64,000 nt of DNA. It comes from Synanceia verrucosa. Lineage: Eukaryota; Chordata; Actinopteri; Perciformes; Synanceiidae. A program made the translations under genes and the position numbers. The notes beneath the pieces were generated by a model. That model made no database searches. It was given only the letters and a program-made list of their open reading frames with translations, and had not been told where the DNA came from. The stretch covers positions 199,501-263,500 of the forward strand of contig CM056570.1 of NCBI GenBank assembly GCA_029721515.1. The letters are read 5' to 3'. Positions 33,701 through 45,000 of this stretch are shown here, in pieces (within the stretch, counting starts at the first letter, position 1; each line of letters starts with the position of its first letter).

Positions 33701-36700
33701 AAACCTCCTCACTTCAGAGTGTTTGTCTTCTTGTTAGTAAACCTCCTCACTTCAGAGTATTTGTCTTCTCGTTAGTAAACCTCCTCACTTCAGAGTATTC
33801 GTCTTCTCGTTAGTAAACCTCCTCACTTCAGAGTATTTGTGTACTCGTTAGTAAACCTCCTCACTTCAGAGTATTTGTCTTCTTGTTAGTAAACCTCCTC
33901 ACTTCAGAGTATTTGTGTACTTGTTAGTAAACCTCCTCACTTCAGAGTATTTGTGTACTCGTTAGTAAACCTCCTCACTTCAGAGTATTTGTCTTCTTGT
34001 TAGTAAACCTCCTCACTTCAGAGTATTTGTGTACTCGTTAGTAAACCTCCTCACTTCAGAGTATTTGTGTACTCGTTAGTAAACCTCCTCACTTCAGAGT
34101 ATTTGTCTTCTCGTTAGTAAACCTCCTCACTTCAGAGTATTTGTGTACTCGTTAGTAAACCTCCTCACTTCAGAGTATTTGTCTTCTTGTTAGTAAACCT
34201 CCTCACTTCAGAGTATTTGTGTACTCGTTAGTAAACCTCCTCACTTCAGAGTATTTGTCTTCTCGTTAGTAAACCTCCTCACTTCAGAGTATTTGTGTAC
34301 TTGTTAGTAAACCTCCTCACTTCAGAGTATTTGTCTTCTCGTTAGTAAACCTCCTCACTTCAGAGTATTTGTCTTCTTGTTAGTAAACCTCCTCACTTCA
34401 GAGTATTTGTGTACTCGTTAGTAAACCTCCTCACTTCAGAGTATTTGTCTTCTTGTTAGTAAACCTCCTCACTTCAGAGTATTTGTGTACTTGTTAGTAA
34501 ACCTCCTCACTTCAGAGTATTTGTGTACTCGTTAGTAAACCTCCTCACTTCAGAGTATTTGTGTACTCGTTAGTAAACCTCCTCACTTCAGAGTATTTGT
34601 GTACTCGTTAGTAAACCTCCTCACTTCAGAGTATTTGTCTTCTCGTTAGTAAACCTCCTCACTTCAGAGTATTTGTCTTCTCGTTAGTAAACCTCCTCAC
34701 TTCAGAGTATTCGTCTTCTCGTTAGTAAACCTCCTCACTTCAGAGTATTTGTGTACTCGTTAGTAAACCTCCTCACTTCAGAGTATTCGTCTTCTCGTTA
34801 GTAAACCTCCTCACTTCAGAGTATTCGTCTTCTCGTTAGTAAACCTCCTCACTTCAGAGTATTTGTCTTCTTGTTAGTAAACCTCCTTACTTCAGAGTAT
34901 TTGTGTACACGTTAGTAAACCTCCTCACTTCAGAGTATTTGTCTTCTTGTTAGTAAACCTCCTCACTTCAGAGTATTTGTCTTCTTGTTAGTAAACCTCC
35001 TTACTTCAGAGTATTTGTGTACTCGTTAGTAAACCTCCTCACTTCAGAGTATTTGTCTTCTTGTTAGTAAACCTCCTCACTTCAGAGTATTTGTGTACTC
35101 GTTAGTAAACCTCCTCACTTCAGAGTATTTGTGTACTCGTTAGTAAACCTCCTCACTTCAGAGTATTTGTGTACTCGTTAGTAAACCTCCTCACTTCAGA
35201 GTATTTGTCTTCTTGTTAGTAAACCTCCTCACTTCAGAGTATTTGTGTACTCGTTAGTAAACCTCCTCACTTCAGAGTATTTGTGTACTCGTTAGTAAAC
35301 CTCCTCACTTCAGAGTATTTGTGTACTCGTTAGTAAACCTCCTCACTTCAGAGTATTTGTCTTCTCGTTAGTAAACCTCCTCACTTCAGAGTATTCGTCT
35401 TCTCGTTAGTAAACCTCCTCACTTCAGAGTATTTGTGTACTCGTTAGTAAACCTCCTCACTTCAGAGTATTTGTCTTCTCGTTAGTAAACCTCCTCACTT
35501 CAGAGTATTTGTCTTCTCGTTAGTAAACCTCCTCACTTCAGAGTATTTGTCTTCTCGTTAGTAAACCTCCTCACTTCAGAGTATTTGTCTTCTTGTTAGT
35601 AAACCTCCTCACTTCAGAGTATTTGTGTACTTGTTAGTAAACCTCCTCACTTCAGAGTATTTGTCTTCTCGTTAGTAAACCTCCTCACTTCAGAGTATTT
35701 GTCTTCTCGTTAGTAAACCTCCTCACTTCAGAGTATTTGTCTTCTCGTTAGTAAACCTCCTCACTTCAGAGTATTTGTCTTCTTGTTAGTAAACCTCCTC
35801 ACTTCAGAGTATTTGTGTACTCGTTAGTAAACCTCCTCACTTCAGAGTATTCGTCTTCTCGTTAGTAAACCTCCTCACTTCAGAGTATTTGTCTTCTTGT
35901 TAGTAAACCTCCTCACTTCAGAGTATTTGTGTACTTGTTAGTAAACCTCCTCACTTCAGAGTATTTGTCTTCTTGTTAGTAAACCTCCTCAGTATTTTCA
36001 CAGTACGGTGGCCCGCAGGTGTCACTCACCTGAGGCAGCCCTTCAGGAAGTCCCGCCTCTTGTTTTCATCAACAATGCTCAGGTGTTCTTTGTAATGCAG
36101 CAGCTGTCTCCATGGAAACAGACAGGAAATGACATCAGCTCCCATCCCCTCTGATGTGTACCACTGATGGATGTGTATTAAAACTGTTTACTGCTGGTAG
36201 TGAGTACTCACCGCCGCGTCCTCCGTCCTGCCCAGAGCTCTGAGGAGGACCAGAGGAAAAAAAAACACATTGGATACATACTGAGCATTAAACAAGGTGT
36301 GAACAGGTGAGGTACAGACCTGAGCAGCTCCAGCAGCAGCCTCTGATCTTTGTTTTCAGTCAGATAGTGGATCAAGTGTCTCAGAGCTGTCTGCCTGGAC
36401 TCCAGCTCCCGAAATAAAACCTCTGGGCAAGAAAACTAAGAGTCAATGACACCAGGTCTGCCTGATCCAGGACCAGGTCTGACTGATCCAGCAGTCTCAC
36501 CTTTGCTCAAAGTCCTCTTTAAATAAATTAAAACCTGAAAGAAAAAAAACAGCTGTCAGTTGTTTTTAACAAAGTTTTATGAGTATATTCATAATGTTGT
36601 TGTAGTCAACAAAACATTATGAATATATGTTGACTACATATTGATATTATTATTATTATTGTCAGATTATTGGTGGCGTTACAGCAGAGATGACGTTTCC

Positions 36701-38294
36701 GTCGTGGGCGCTGACAGCGTAATCCAGCAGCAGCATTTTATCCTGAAGAGAACGAAACTTCTCCAGAGACACAACCTGAAACCCATACAGTACAAGTACA
36801 CTGTGATACTACACTGTGTTTATACACTACACACACAGACAGGTGTATTACCTTTCCCTGCTGCATTCTCTGGACAGTTTCCTCAGGTGACCAATCACTG
36901 ACATAATCCTGACATCACAACATGATGACATCATCGTTAGTATACAAAAATCTGATCAGATTACCAGTTTATAATCAGATTAACAAAATTTACCTTGTAT
37001 TCAGATTTGGGTTTTCGTAGTTCTGGAGCGTAGAGCCTGGCAGGCGATTCGCTGAGCGCTGAAACACAAAAAAAGTGGAATTCATTCATTCGTCAAGACA
37101 TTGGTCCATTAATTCACCCACTCGGTTCAGAGTTCAGACTCACAGTCAGTGAACGTTTGGAAGTTTCCTCCTTTAGTTTTACCTGCAGACAGAAAGATTC
37201 AGACTTCAGTGTTTCACTTCTTTTCCCGAGTCACCCAATGACTGCCTTACAGCAGCATGAAGCCGCATGAGGCTAGGCTAAAGACAGCTAATGCTAGTCT
37301 GCTGCAGTCAGATCGTGTGTGATGTAGTGGCTGTACGTTATCGCTATTAGGTATTCATATGCTGTGTGTGTTTCAGATGCCGCTCGACACAAAATGATCC
37401 CTGCAAACCTTCGGTCTGGATGTTAAACCGAGAGAAAAGACAGGATGTAGCTGAAAGGTGACTGATGACCCTGCAGCAGCCTAATATTACGATTTTTTAC
37501 TGCTCCTTTTGCAGATATTTCTCCCCTTCTGCTTATAAGTTTTATTTGTGAAGGTCTCTAGATTTAGTGACATAAATTAAATGCAGTTCACAGCAGTTTG
37601 ATAAATCACTCAGTTTGGTATAATTTGTTTCAGTGGCATCACTCCCTGACCAATCAGTGGCCTGTAATCTGTTGACATCACACATCACATTTGGTCTTGA
37701 CTCGGCTTGCTTGGAAATCAGCCGAGCAGGTACTAAAAAAGTACCTGGTACCAGGTGGCATCACCTGGTGGACAAGCACCATAACTGTCTCACCTTTGAA
37801 CAGAGAGCTCAGAGAATATCCTGAGTGACTCTTGCTGATCGTTCTTGTGTCCGTGTTGATTTTGGGGAAGACGGGTTCTTTTTCTGTCCTCTGACTGGAT
37901 GCTGCCGTCTCACTGACCGACCAGGAGATACCTGAGGAGACACTGAGAATGATCCACACCCTGCAGCCAATCACTGCTCAGGATTCTCCACAGGCAATAC
38001 CTAAAAATAAGAGCAAAGGTGTCTTACTACCGACAGGTTCTCCGCTCCAGCTGACCTTCTCCACCTCGTCTTCATCATCGTCTTCCTCCACCAGGTGACG
38101 GATGTTGTTCACCGCCTGCTTCGACTCTTTTAACTGACAAACACAAACACAATGTCAGCACCTGAAGGCCACACAGGTGTAGAGGTGTGTGCATGACTCA
38201 CCCTGCTAAACTCATCGTCTTCATCATCAAAGGTGAAAGCTTTAAACTTGGAGCTGTTCCAGTAGTCTTCCTCATCTGCTTTACTCTTCAGCAT
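30764..38294 (-). CDS. vipas39: VIPAS39 / VPS16B / SPE-39 homolog, complete
   Basis: Partner of VPS33B in the CHEVI complex for late endosome/lysosome and granule trafficking. 18 coding exons on minus: 38294-38202, 38133-38031, 37931-37794, 37182-37144, 37058-36994, 36908-36852, 36775-36683, 36534-36501, 36422-36320, 36239-36212, 36103-36030, 32744-32669, 32574-32440, 31551-31510, 31443-31267, 31178-31089, 30970-30866, 30784-30764. The sum is 1473 bases = 490 residues plus stop, against about 493 in human. It opens MLKSKADEEDYWNSSKFKAF immediately after a CCACAG acceptor and ends QIRWKN. Landmarks: VSWSGEPVG, YAPELRKPKSEY, KFRSLQDKMLLL, EDSAHVQDHYTLLERQ, RKASILNMPLITTLYYCCFY (golgin A5/VPS16 C-terminal region), TALAARAKLKAWSDVDALF. 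Introns 11 and 13 carry large minisatellites. Confidence 0.95.
31606..32439. repeat. 31-bp minisatellite carrying a splice-donor copy (vipas39 intron 13)
   Basis: About 27 units of 31 bp (plus strand: TTAAACCCAGACTAACCTCA then GGCTGGTTTAA). It begins directly at the donor of vipas39 exon 13. On the minus strand the exon ends GAGCCTGAG/GTTAGTCTGGG, and every unit repeats CTGAG/GTTAGTCTGGG or a near variant. Confidence 0.9.
32752..35990. repeat. 38-bp minisatellite with TACTAAC in every unit (vipas39 intron 11)
   Basis: About 85 copies of a 38-bp unit (plus: CCTCACTTCAGAGTATTTGT then GTACTCGTTAGTAAACCT, alternating with a GTCTTCTTG variant). The array fills almost the whole intron between exons 11 and 12. 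The minus-strand unit contains TACTAAC, the perfect branch-point consensus. The copy nearest the acceptor puts its branch A (32784) 39 bases from the intron end. Confidence 0.92.
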
Positions 38295-38514
38295 CTGTGG
38301 ATCAAACCTAAGAGTTTGTGACAATTGGCAAAAAAGGGGGACTTCTGTTGTGACAAATTTACAAGAAATTAAACAGATAAGTTTCAGTGAGGGTCCCAAT
38401 GGAGGAGAAGCTTTTACTGTGAAGGAGAAAGGAAACGAGAGGAAGTGGAAACATCCTGTTGTTCCTACCGAGCTGTGTTTCTGTCTGCGTGTGTACTGAG
38501 TGGAAGTAGTAGCA

Positions 38515-38660
38515 GTAGCAGTAGTAATACTAGTACTAGTACTAGTGGTAGTACTAGTGGTAGTACTACTGGTAAATTGTGCTCCAGCTGGAGGCTTTGG
38601 CTGATCTGAAAGCAGGAAGCTGCTAGCATGTTAGCATGTTAGCATGCTAGCATGCGAACG
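38515..38660. repeat. ACTAGT and GCTAGCATG simple repeats
   Basis: Short tandem runs of AGTAGTACTAGT-type words (38515-38575) and of GCTAGCATGTTAGCATG (about 38622-38655) in the first intron of vipas39. Confidence 0.7.
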
Positions 38661-38801
38661 GATCCGTTTTATACTTTCAATTCACGATGACAAACAGCGG
38701 AAGCAATTGCGTCACCACACACGGACATGCACTGATCAAATACGTCATAGATGTGTCATGTCATGTTTGAAACTGAATATGATCAGCTGTTTTTTTTTTT
38801 A

Positions 38802-38885
38802 CCTTCAGCCACGGCTCTTCGTCTTCCGATGGAGGCTTTGCCACTTCCGGCAGCGCGGTGACTGCTGGGAGTTGTAGTTAACACT
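38802..38885 (-). promoter_or_regulatory. vipas39 promoter / first non-coding exon with ZNF143-type and ETS sites
   Basis: The minus strand reads AACTACAACTCCCAGCAGTC (38879-38860), a close match to the ZNF143 (Staf) site of housekeeping promoters, then CCGGAAGTGG (38850-38841), a consensus ETS site. A donor (GCTGAAG/GTAAAA, exon end near 38802) follows, and the exon has no ATG. The translation start lies in the next exon at 38294. Confidence 0.65.
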
Positions 38886-38909
38886 GAGTTCCGGTTTAAC
38901 CCTTTCGGT

Positions 38910-39310
38910 TATTACCTCCACCAAGGTTATGTTTTCACCGCGGTTTGTTTATTTGTATGTTGGTTTGTCGTTTGGCAAAATAACTCATAAAGTTGTCGGT
39001 GGATTTTGACGAAATTTTCATGGTTGGTCAGAAGTGGCCTAACTTAAAACTGATTAATTTTTGGTGGTGATCGGATCTGATTCAACGGCACCACCAAAAA
39101 TTAATCAGTTTTAAATTAGTCCACTTTCGGCCAACCCTGAAAATTTTGTCAAAAACCACACGTAACTTTTTGAGTTACTTTGCAAACCAACAAACAAACA
39201 AGCCCCGGTGAAAACAACTTCTTTGGCAGCAGGAGTAACTTTAAATAATGAGAAAAGTCACCGCCGCCACCTTGGCGGAAGTCTGCGCTCTCTAAATGCT
39301 TTTCTAGTTT
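38910..39310. mobile_element. Foldback (palindromic) MITE
   Basis: Two long imperfect inverted arms. The left has ACCTCCACCAAGGTTATG, TTTTCACCGCGG and ACTGATTAATTTTTGGTGGT. The right returns ACCACCAAAAATTAATCAGT, then CCCCGGTGAAAACAACTT and CACCTTGGCGGAAGTCTGCG. The centre is at about 39079. It has no coding capacity. It occupies the short gap between the vipas39 promoter and the cdc42bpb 3' end. Confidence 0.75.
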
Positions 39311-39455
39311 ATTACAGAAGCCTCTCCTGCTGGGACACGACAATGTTTATTTGACAGTTATATAAAATAATAAAAATAACTATAAAAATAAATCATTGCA
39401 CGGTATCTCCCCTCCCTAATACCTGACACAAACTCTCAGACTCTCTTAAGATTCT

Positions 39456-39461
39456 TTTATT
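39456..39461 (-). terminator. Candidate cdc42bpb poly(A) signal
   Basis: AATAAA on the minus strand within CCCAATAAAAGAATC, about 560 bases past the cdc42bpb stop. The stretch 39462-40018 reads as its 3' UTR and shows no other feature. Confidence 0.5.
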
Positions 39462-40018
39462 GGGTTTCTGGTCAGCTGATAACATGTTTCAGAATTACAA
39501 ATGTTCTTTATCTGGTGATTCTGGAAGAAACAAAACAGTAGTGTTCAGGTGTGCCCCCCTCACCTGACTCCACCTGACCTCCAGGTTGGGGTGGGGTGGG
39601 GTGGGGGGGGAACAGGAAAGGTCATCTGACACAAAATCAAAGATAATTTTTCTCCTACAACAACCACAACAAAAAAGAAGATGATGTGCAACTTAAAACT
39701 TAAACAAAAATTAATTCATACAGTGTTTTTTCATCAGTGACACCTCAGCCACAGTTAGCTCTGCAGCTAACTGCCCGCTAAAGCTTAACAGGAAGTTATT
39801 TAATAAGGAAGTGATTGGTCCCACAGAGCCAATCAGTGTAAAGGTCAAACACAGCAGCCATCAGCAGGGGTGGAGTTAAAACCAGGGGGCAGGGCTTCCC
39901 TGCAGGTAAAATCCCCCAAAAATAAAAGCAGCTCAATCAACCCGCCACAATAAAATCATCCAAGTAAAATCTAAACTGTCAGTCTGCAGCCTGATTGGTT
40001 CATTAAATCCCTCCTCCC

Positions 40019-42039
40019 TCAGGTGTCCATCTCAAGGCCATCTAAGGTGAGCTGGCTGCGGTGGGGGGAATTAGGACTGGGGGGGCTGCTGGGGTTGGAG
40101 CTGTTGGAAGGGGTCGAGTGTTTGGTTGAGTCTGAGTCCGGCTGGAGGGGAGAGAGAGGAAACATTCAGGCGTTCTTATAGTAAACATTTCATTTGGTTA
40201 AATGATCACATGTTGGTAACCATGATGACGCAGTGAGGCTCAGGAGCCAGTATTTACTGATACACCGTCACCTGGTCTGTTACCTCTCGGTCCAGGTCCT
40301 GGTCCGGTTCAGAGATGCTGCGAGATGAAGCTCCTCCCCCAAAATCTGAGCCAATAAAAACACACATTACAGATGACATCACTGACTGGGTGTGTGTTGT
40401 CGTTTTGAGCACTCCACGGTATTTAAGTGTGAACACCTTAAAGACGCCAGTCAGAAGCTCCCTGATGTCCTGACTCTGAGTCACAGATGAAAACTAAACA
40501 TCTAGCCTGCTAAATATTCAGTCGACTCACACTGACGTAAAAAGAGCTGCAGCCAATGAGAGCAGACATGGTTGTAAGGAGCAACTTTTTTCTCTTCTTT
40601 CACTACATGGAAACAAACAAACATCCTGGAGGGCTGCGTTCTGCTCAGAGTCCACGTTTGTAGTGAAAAAAACTTCCCAAGTCTAAAAATAACAGCTTCA
40701 TACAGAACTTATGACAAGAAAGATTATTATCAATTATCAAAAGACAGCAGAGGAGGCTTTGTTCTAGTGTTCGGAAGGAGATATATCCATAAATTTATAG
40801 ATACTGTCACTCATATCTACAGGGAAATACAGAAAATAACGCCAGGGACATTTTCTTTATCCCACAGGTTTAATAAATGATGTTCTTCAATAAACTTTGC
40901 TGAAAAAGAAAAGCTCCTGTCAGCCTCCGTGAGCTCTGTAAAACTCAATTATTTAACATCTCTAGAAAACATGGAGGCTTTAGTTTGGTTTAGAAAACAC
41001 TCATTTTACAGCCAGACAGTGAAGAATCTTTCTGGAAGCATCCGAGGATCAGCAGTGATCAACAGCCGCTTGCTGTGCTCTGATTGGCAGGAAACGTGTT
41101 TTCAGGAGGAGGAACACACCTCACAGGTTATCTGTCTCATGCAGTACCAGGGTAGACACCTTATTACTGACACAGGTACAGGTGTGTCTACAGGTGTGTG
41201 TACCTGAGGCTGTGCGGGTGATGTGTGTCTTGCTTCTCTGTTGCCGGGAAATACTGGACAGTGGGCGGGGCTTATCTTTCAGAGAGTCATCCTGAGAGGA
41301 AGGCATCACACTCTGCGCAAACACACACACACACACACAAAATGTAGTTTCTGATATAGTGTTATAAAACATAAAATACATATAGGTCCACTCAGTTACT
41401 GATCCAGGACCAGGACTGGACAGGAAGTGGGGTGAAGGATCAAAGACAAAATGGATAGCAGCAGATGAAGCAAGTAAAGAGACCACATTCAAAGACAAAG
41501 CAGCCGCTCAGATTCATCCATTCATGGAGACATGAGAGGAGGAGCAGAGTGAGGGAGGTAGAGAGAAGCTGGCCTACCCTTCCCAGAGAGGAGGTGGAGG
41601 GAGAGGAGGAGGAAAAGGAGGAGGAAGGCTGCAGGAGGCTGTGCTGGGAGGAAGAGGAGGCATCTTTCTGCAAGAAGGTGCCGGCCGACGCCGACGTCAT
41701 GTGATAGACGTGCTCAAAGTTGGATGGAGGAGAGATGAGGGTGTGACGGGAGGAGGAGGAGGAAAAGGAGGAGGGGGAGGAGGGGGAGATGACATCACCA
41801 ACCTGAACATGGAGGGGGGAGAGGAGGAGTCAGTGTGATGAAGAGAGCTGTAAGAGAGGTGAGGGAGGAGAACATGCCGGCAGGAGGAGGAGGAGGAGGA
41901 GGAGAAGTGAGGAGGCGTTACCAGAGGGAGGTCCATGAGGACCTGCATGCCATCTCCTGGTCCCATGTGGGCCACATGGTTGAAGTTGGTCGGATTAGAG
42001 ATCATCTTCGACCTGAGCTCTGGATCCCTGAGCATCTCC
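40019..42039 (-). CDS. cdc42bpb: cdc42bpb exons for CRIB motif and C-terminal tail
   Basis: The CRIB (Cdc42/Rac binding) motif ISNPTNFNHVAHMGPGD is in exon 42039-41922. The next exon, 41802-41578 (75 codons, phase 0 on both sides), encodes a Ser-rich stretch around LISPPSNFEHVYHM, a second CRIB-like sequence that I do not recall in mammalian MRCK-beta. Then come 41312-41204 (Ser-rich linker), 40345-40284 (SISEPDQDLDRE) and 40141-40019, ending GLEMDT and TGA at 40021-40019. Confidence 0.9.
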
Positions 42040-45000
42040 CTGTAGTACACCATGACGCACATTAGTACACCATGACGCACATTAGTACACCATGACCCAC
42101 ATTAGTACACCATGACGCACATTAGTACACCATGACGCACATTAGCACACTTAGTACACCATGACGCACATTAGTACACCATGAAGCACATTAGTACACC
42201 ATGACGCACATTAGTACACCATGACGCACATTAGTACACCATGACCCACATTAGTACACCATGACCCACATTAGTACACCATGACGCACATTAGTACACC
42301 ATGACGCACATTAGTACACCATGACGCACATTAGTACACCATGACCCACATTAGCACACTTAGTACACCATGACGCACATTAGTACACCATGACCCACAT
42401 TAGCACACTTAGTACACCATGAGGCACATTAGTACACCATGACGCACATTAGTACACCATGACCCACATTAGCACACTTAGTACACCATGACGCACATTA
42501 GTACACCATGACGCACATTAGTACACCATGACCCACATTAGTACACCATGACCCACATTAGTACACCATGACGCACATTAGTACACCATGACCCACATTA
42601 GTACACCATGACCCACATTAGTACACCATGAGGCACATTAGTACACCATGACCCACATTAGTACACCATGACCCACATTAGTACACCATGAGGCACATTA
42701 GTACACCATGACCCACATTAGTACACCATGACCCACATTAGTACACCATGACGCACATTAGTACACCATGACCCACATTAGTACACCATGACCCACATTA
42801 GTACACCATGAGGCACATTAGTACACCATGACCCACATTAGTACACCATGACCCACATTAGTACACCATGACGCACATTAGCACACTTAGTACACCATGA
42901 CGCACATTAGTACACCATGACCCACATTAGTACACCATGACCCACATTAGTACACCATGACGCACATTAGCACACTTAGTACACCATGACGCACATTAGT
43001 ACACCATGACCCACATTAGCACACTTAGTACACCATGACGCACATTAGTACACCATGACGCACATTAGTACACCATGACCCACATTAGTACACCATGACC
43101 CACATTAGTACACTTAGTACACCATGACGCACATTAGTACACCATGACCCACATTAGTACACTTAGTACACCATGACGCACATTAGTACACCATGACCCA
43201 CATTAGTACACTTAGTACACCATGACCCACATTAGTACACCATGACCCACATTAGTACACTTAGTACACCATGACGCACATTAGTACACCATGACCCACA
43301 TTAGTACACCATGACCCACATTAGCACACTTAGTACACCATGACGCACATTAGTACACCATGACGCACATTAGTACACCATGACCCACATTAGTACACCA
43401 TGACCCACATTAGCACACTTCGTACACCATGACGCACATTAGTACACCATGACCCACATTAGCACACTTAGTACACCATGACGCACATTAGTACACCATG
43501 ACGCACATTAGTACACCATGACCCACATTAGTACACCATGACGCACATTAGCACACTTAGTACACCATGACGCACATTAGTACACCATGACGCACATTAG
43601 CACACTTAGTACACCATGACGCACATTAGTACACCATGACGCACATTAGCACACCATGACCCACATTAGTACACCATGACGCACATTAGCACACTTAGTA
43701 CACCATGACGCACATTAGTACACCATGACGCACATTAGCACACCATGACGCACATTAGTACACCATGACCCACATTAGCACACTTAGTACACCATGACGC
43801 ACATTAGCACACCATGACGCACATTAGCACACCATGACGCACATTAGTACACCATGACCCACATTAGCACACTTAGTACACCATGACGCACATTAGTACA
43901 CCATGACGCACATTAGTACACCATGACCCACATTAGCACACTTAGTACACCATGACGCACATTAGTACACCATGACGCACATTAGTACACCATGACGCAC
44001 ATTAGTACACCATGACGCACATTAGTACACCATGACCCACATTAGTACACCATGACGCACATTAGTACACCATGACGCACATTAGTACACCATGACGCAC
44101 ATTAGCACACCATGACGCACATTAGTACACCATGACCCACATTAGCACACTTAGTACACCATGACGCACATTAGCACACCATGACGCACATTAGTACACC
44201 ATGACCCACATTAGCACACTTAGTACACCATGACGCACATTAGTACACCATGACGCACATTAGCACACCATGACGCACATTAGTACACCATGACCCACAT
44301 TAGCACACTTAGTACACCATGACGCACATTAGCACACCATGACGCACATTAGTACACCATGACCCACATTAGCACACTTAGTACACCATGACGCACATTA
44401 GTACACCATGACGCACATTAGCACACCATGACGCACATTAGTACACCATGACGCACATTAGTACACCATGACCCACATTAGCACACTTAGTACACCATGA
44501 CGCACATTAGTACACCATGACCCACATTAGCACACTTAGTACACCATGACGCACATTAGTACACCATGACCCACATTAGCACACTTAGTACACCATGACG
44601 CACATTAGTACACCATGACGCACATTAGTACACCATGACCCACATTAGTACACCATGACGCACATTAGCACACTTAGTACACCATGACGCACATTAGTAC
44701 ACCATGACGCACATTAGCACACTTAGTACACCATGACGCACATTAGTACACCATGACGCACATTAGCACACTTAGTACACCATGACGCACATTAGTACAC
44801 CATGACGCACATTAGCACACCATGACGCACATTAGTACACCATGACCCACATTAGCACACTTAGTACACCATGACGCACATTAGCACACCATGACGCACA
44901 TTAGCACACCATGACGCACATTAGTACACCATGACCCACATTAGCACACTTAGTACACCATGACGCACATTAGCACACCATGACGCACATTAGTACACCA

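Noticed and set aside
32752..35990. Possible CRISPR array (regular short repeats)
   Set aside because: Units are contiguous with no unique spacers, the DNA is vertebrate, and the array is inside a vipas39 intron. The same applies to 42040-47525 and 61684-64000.
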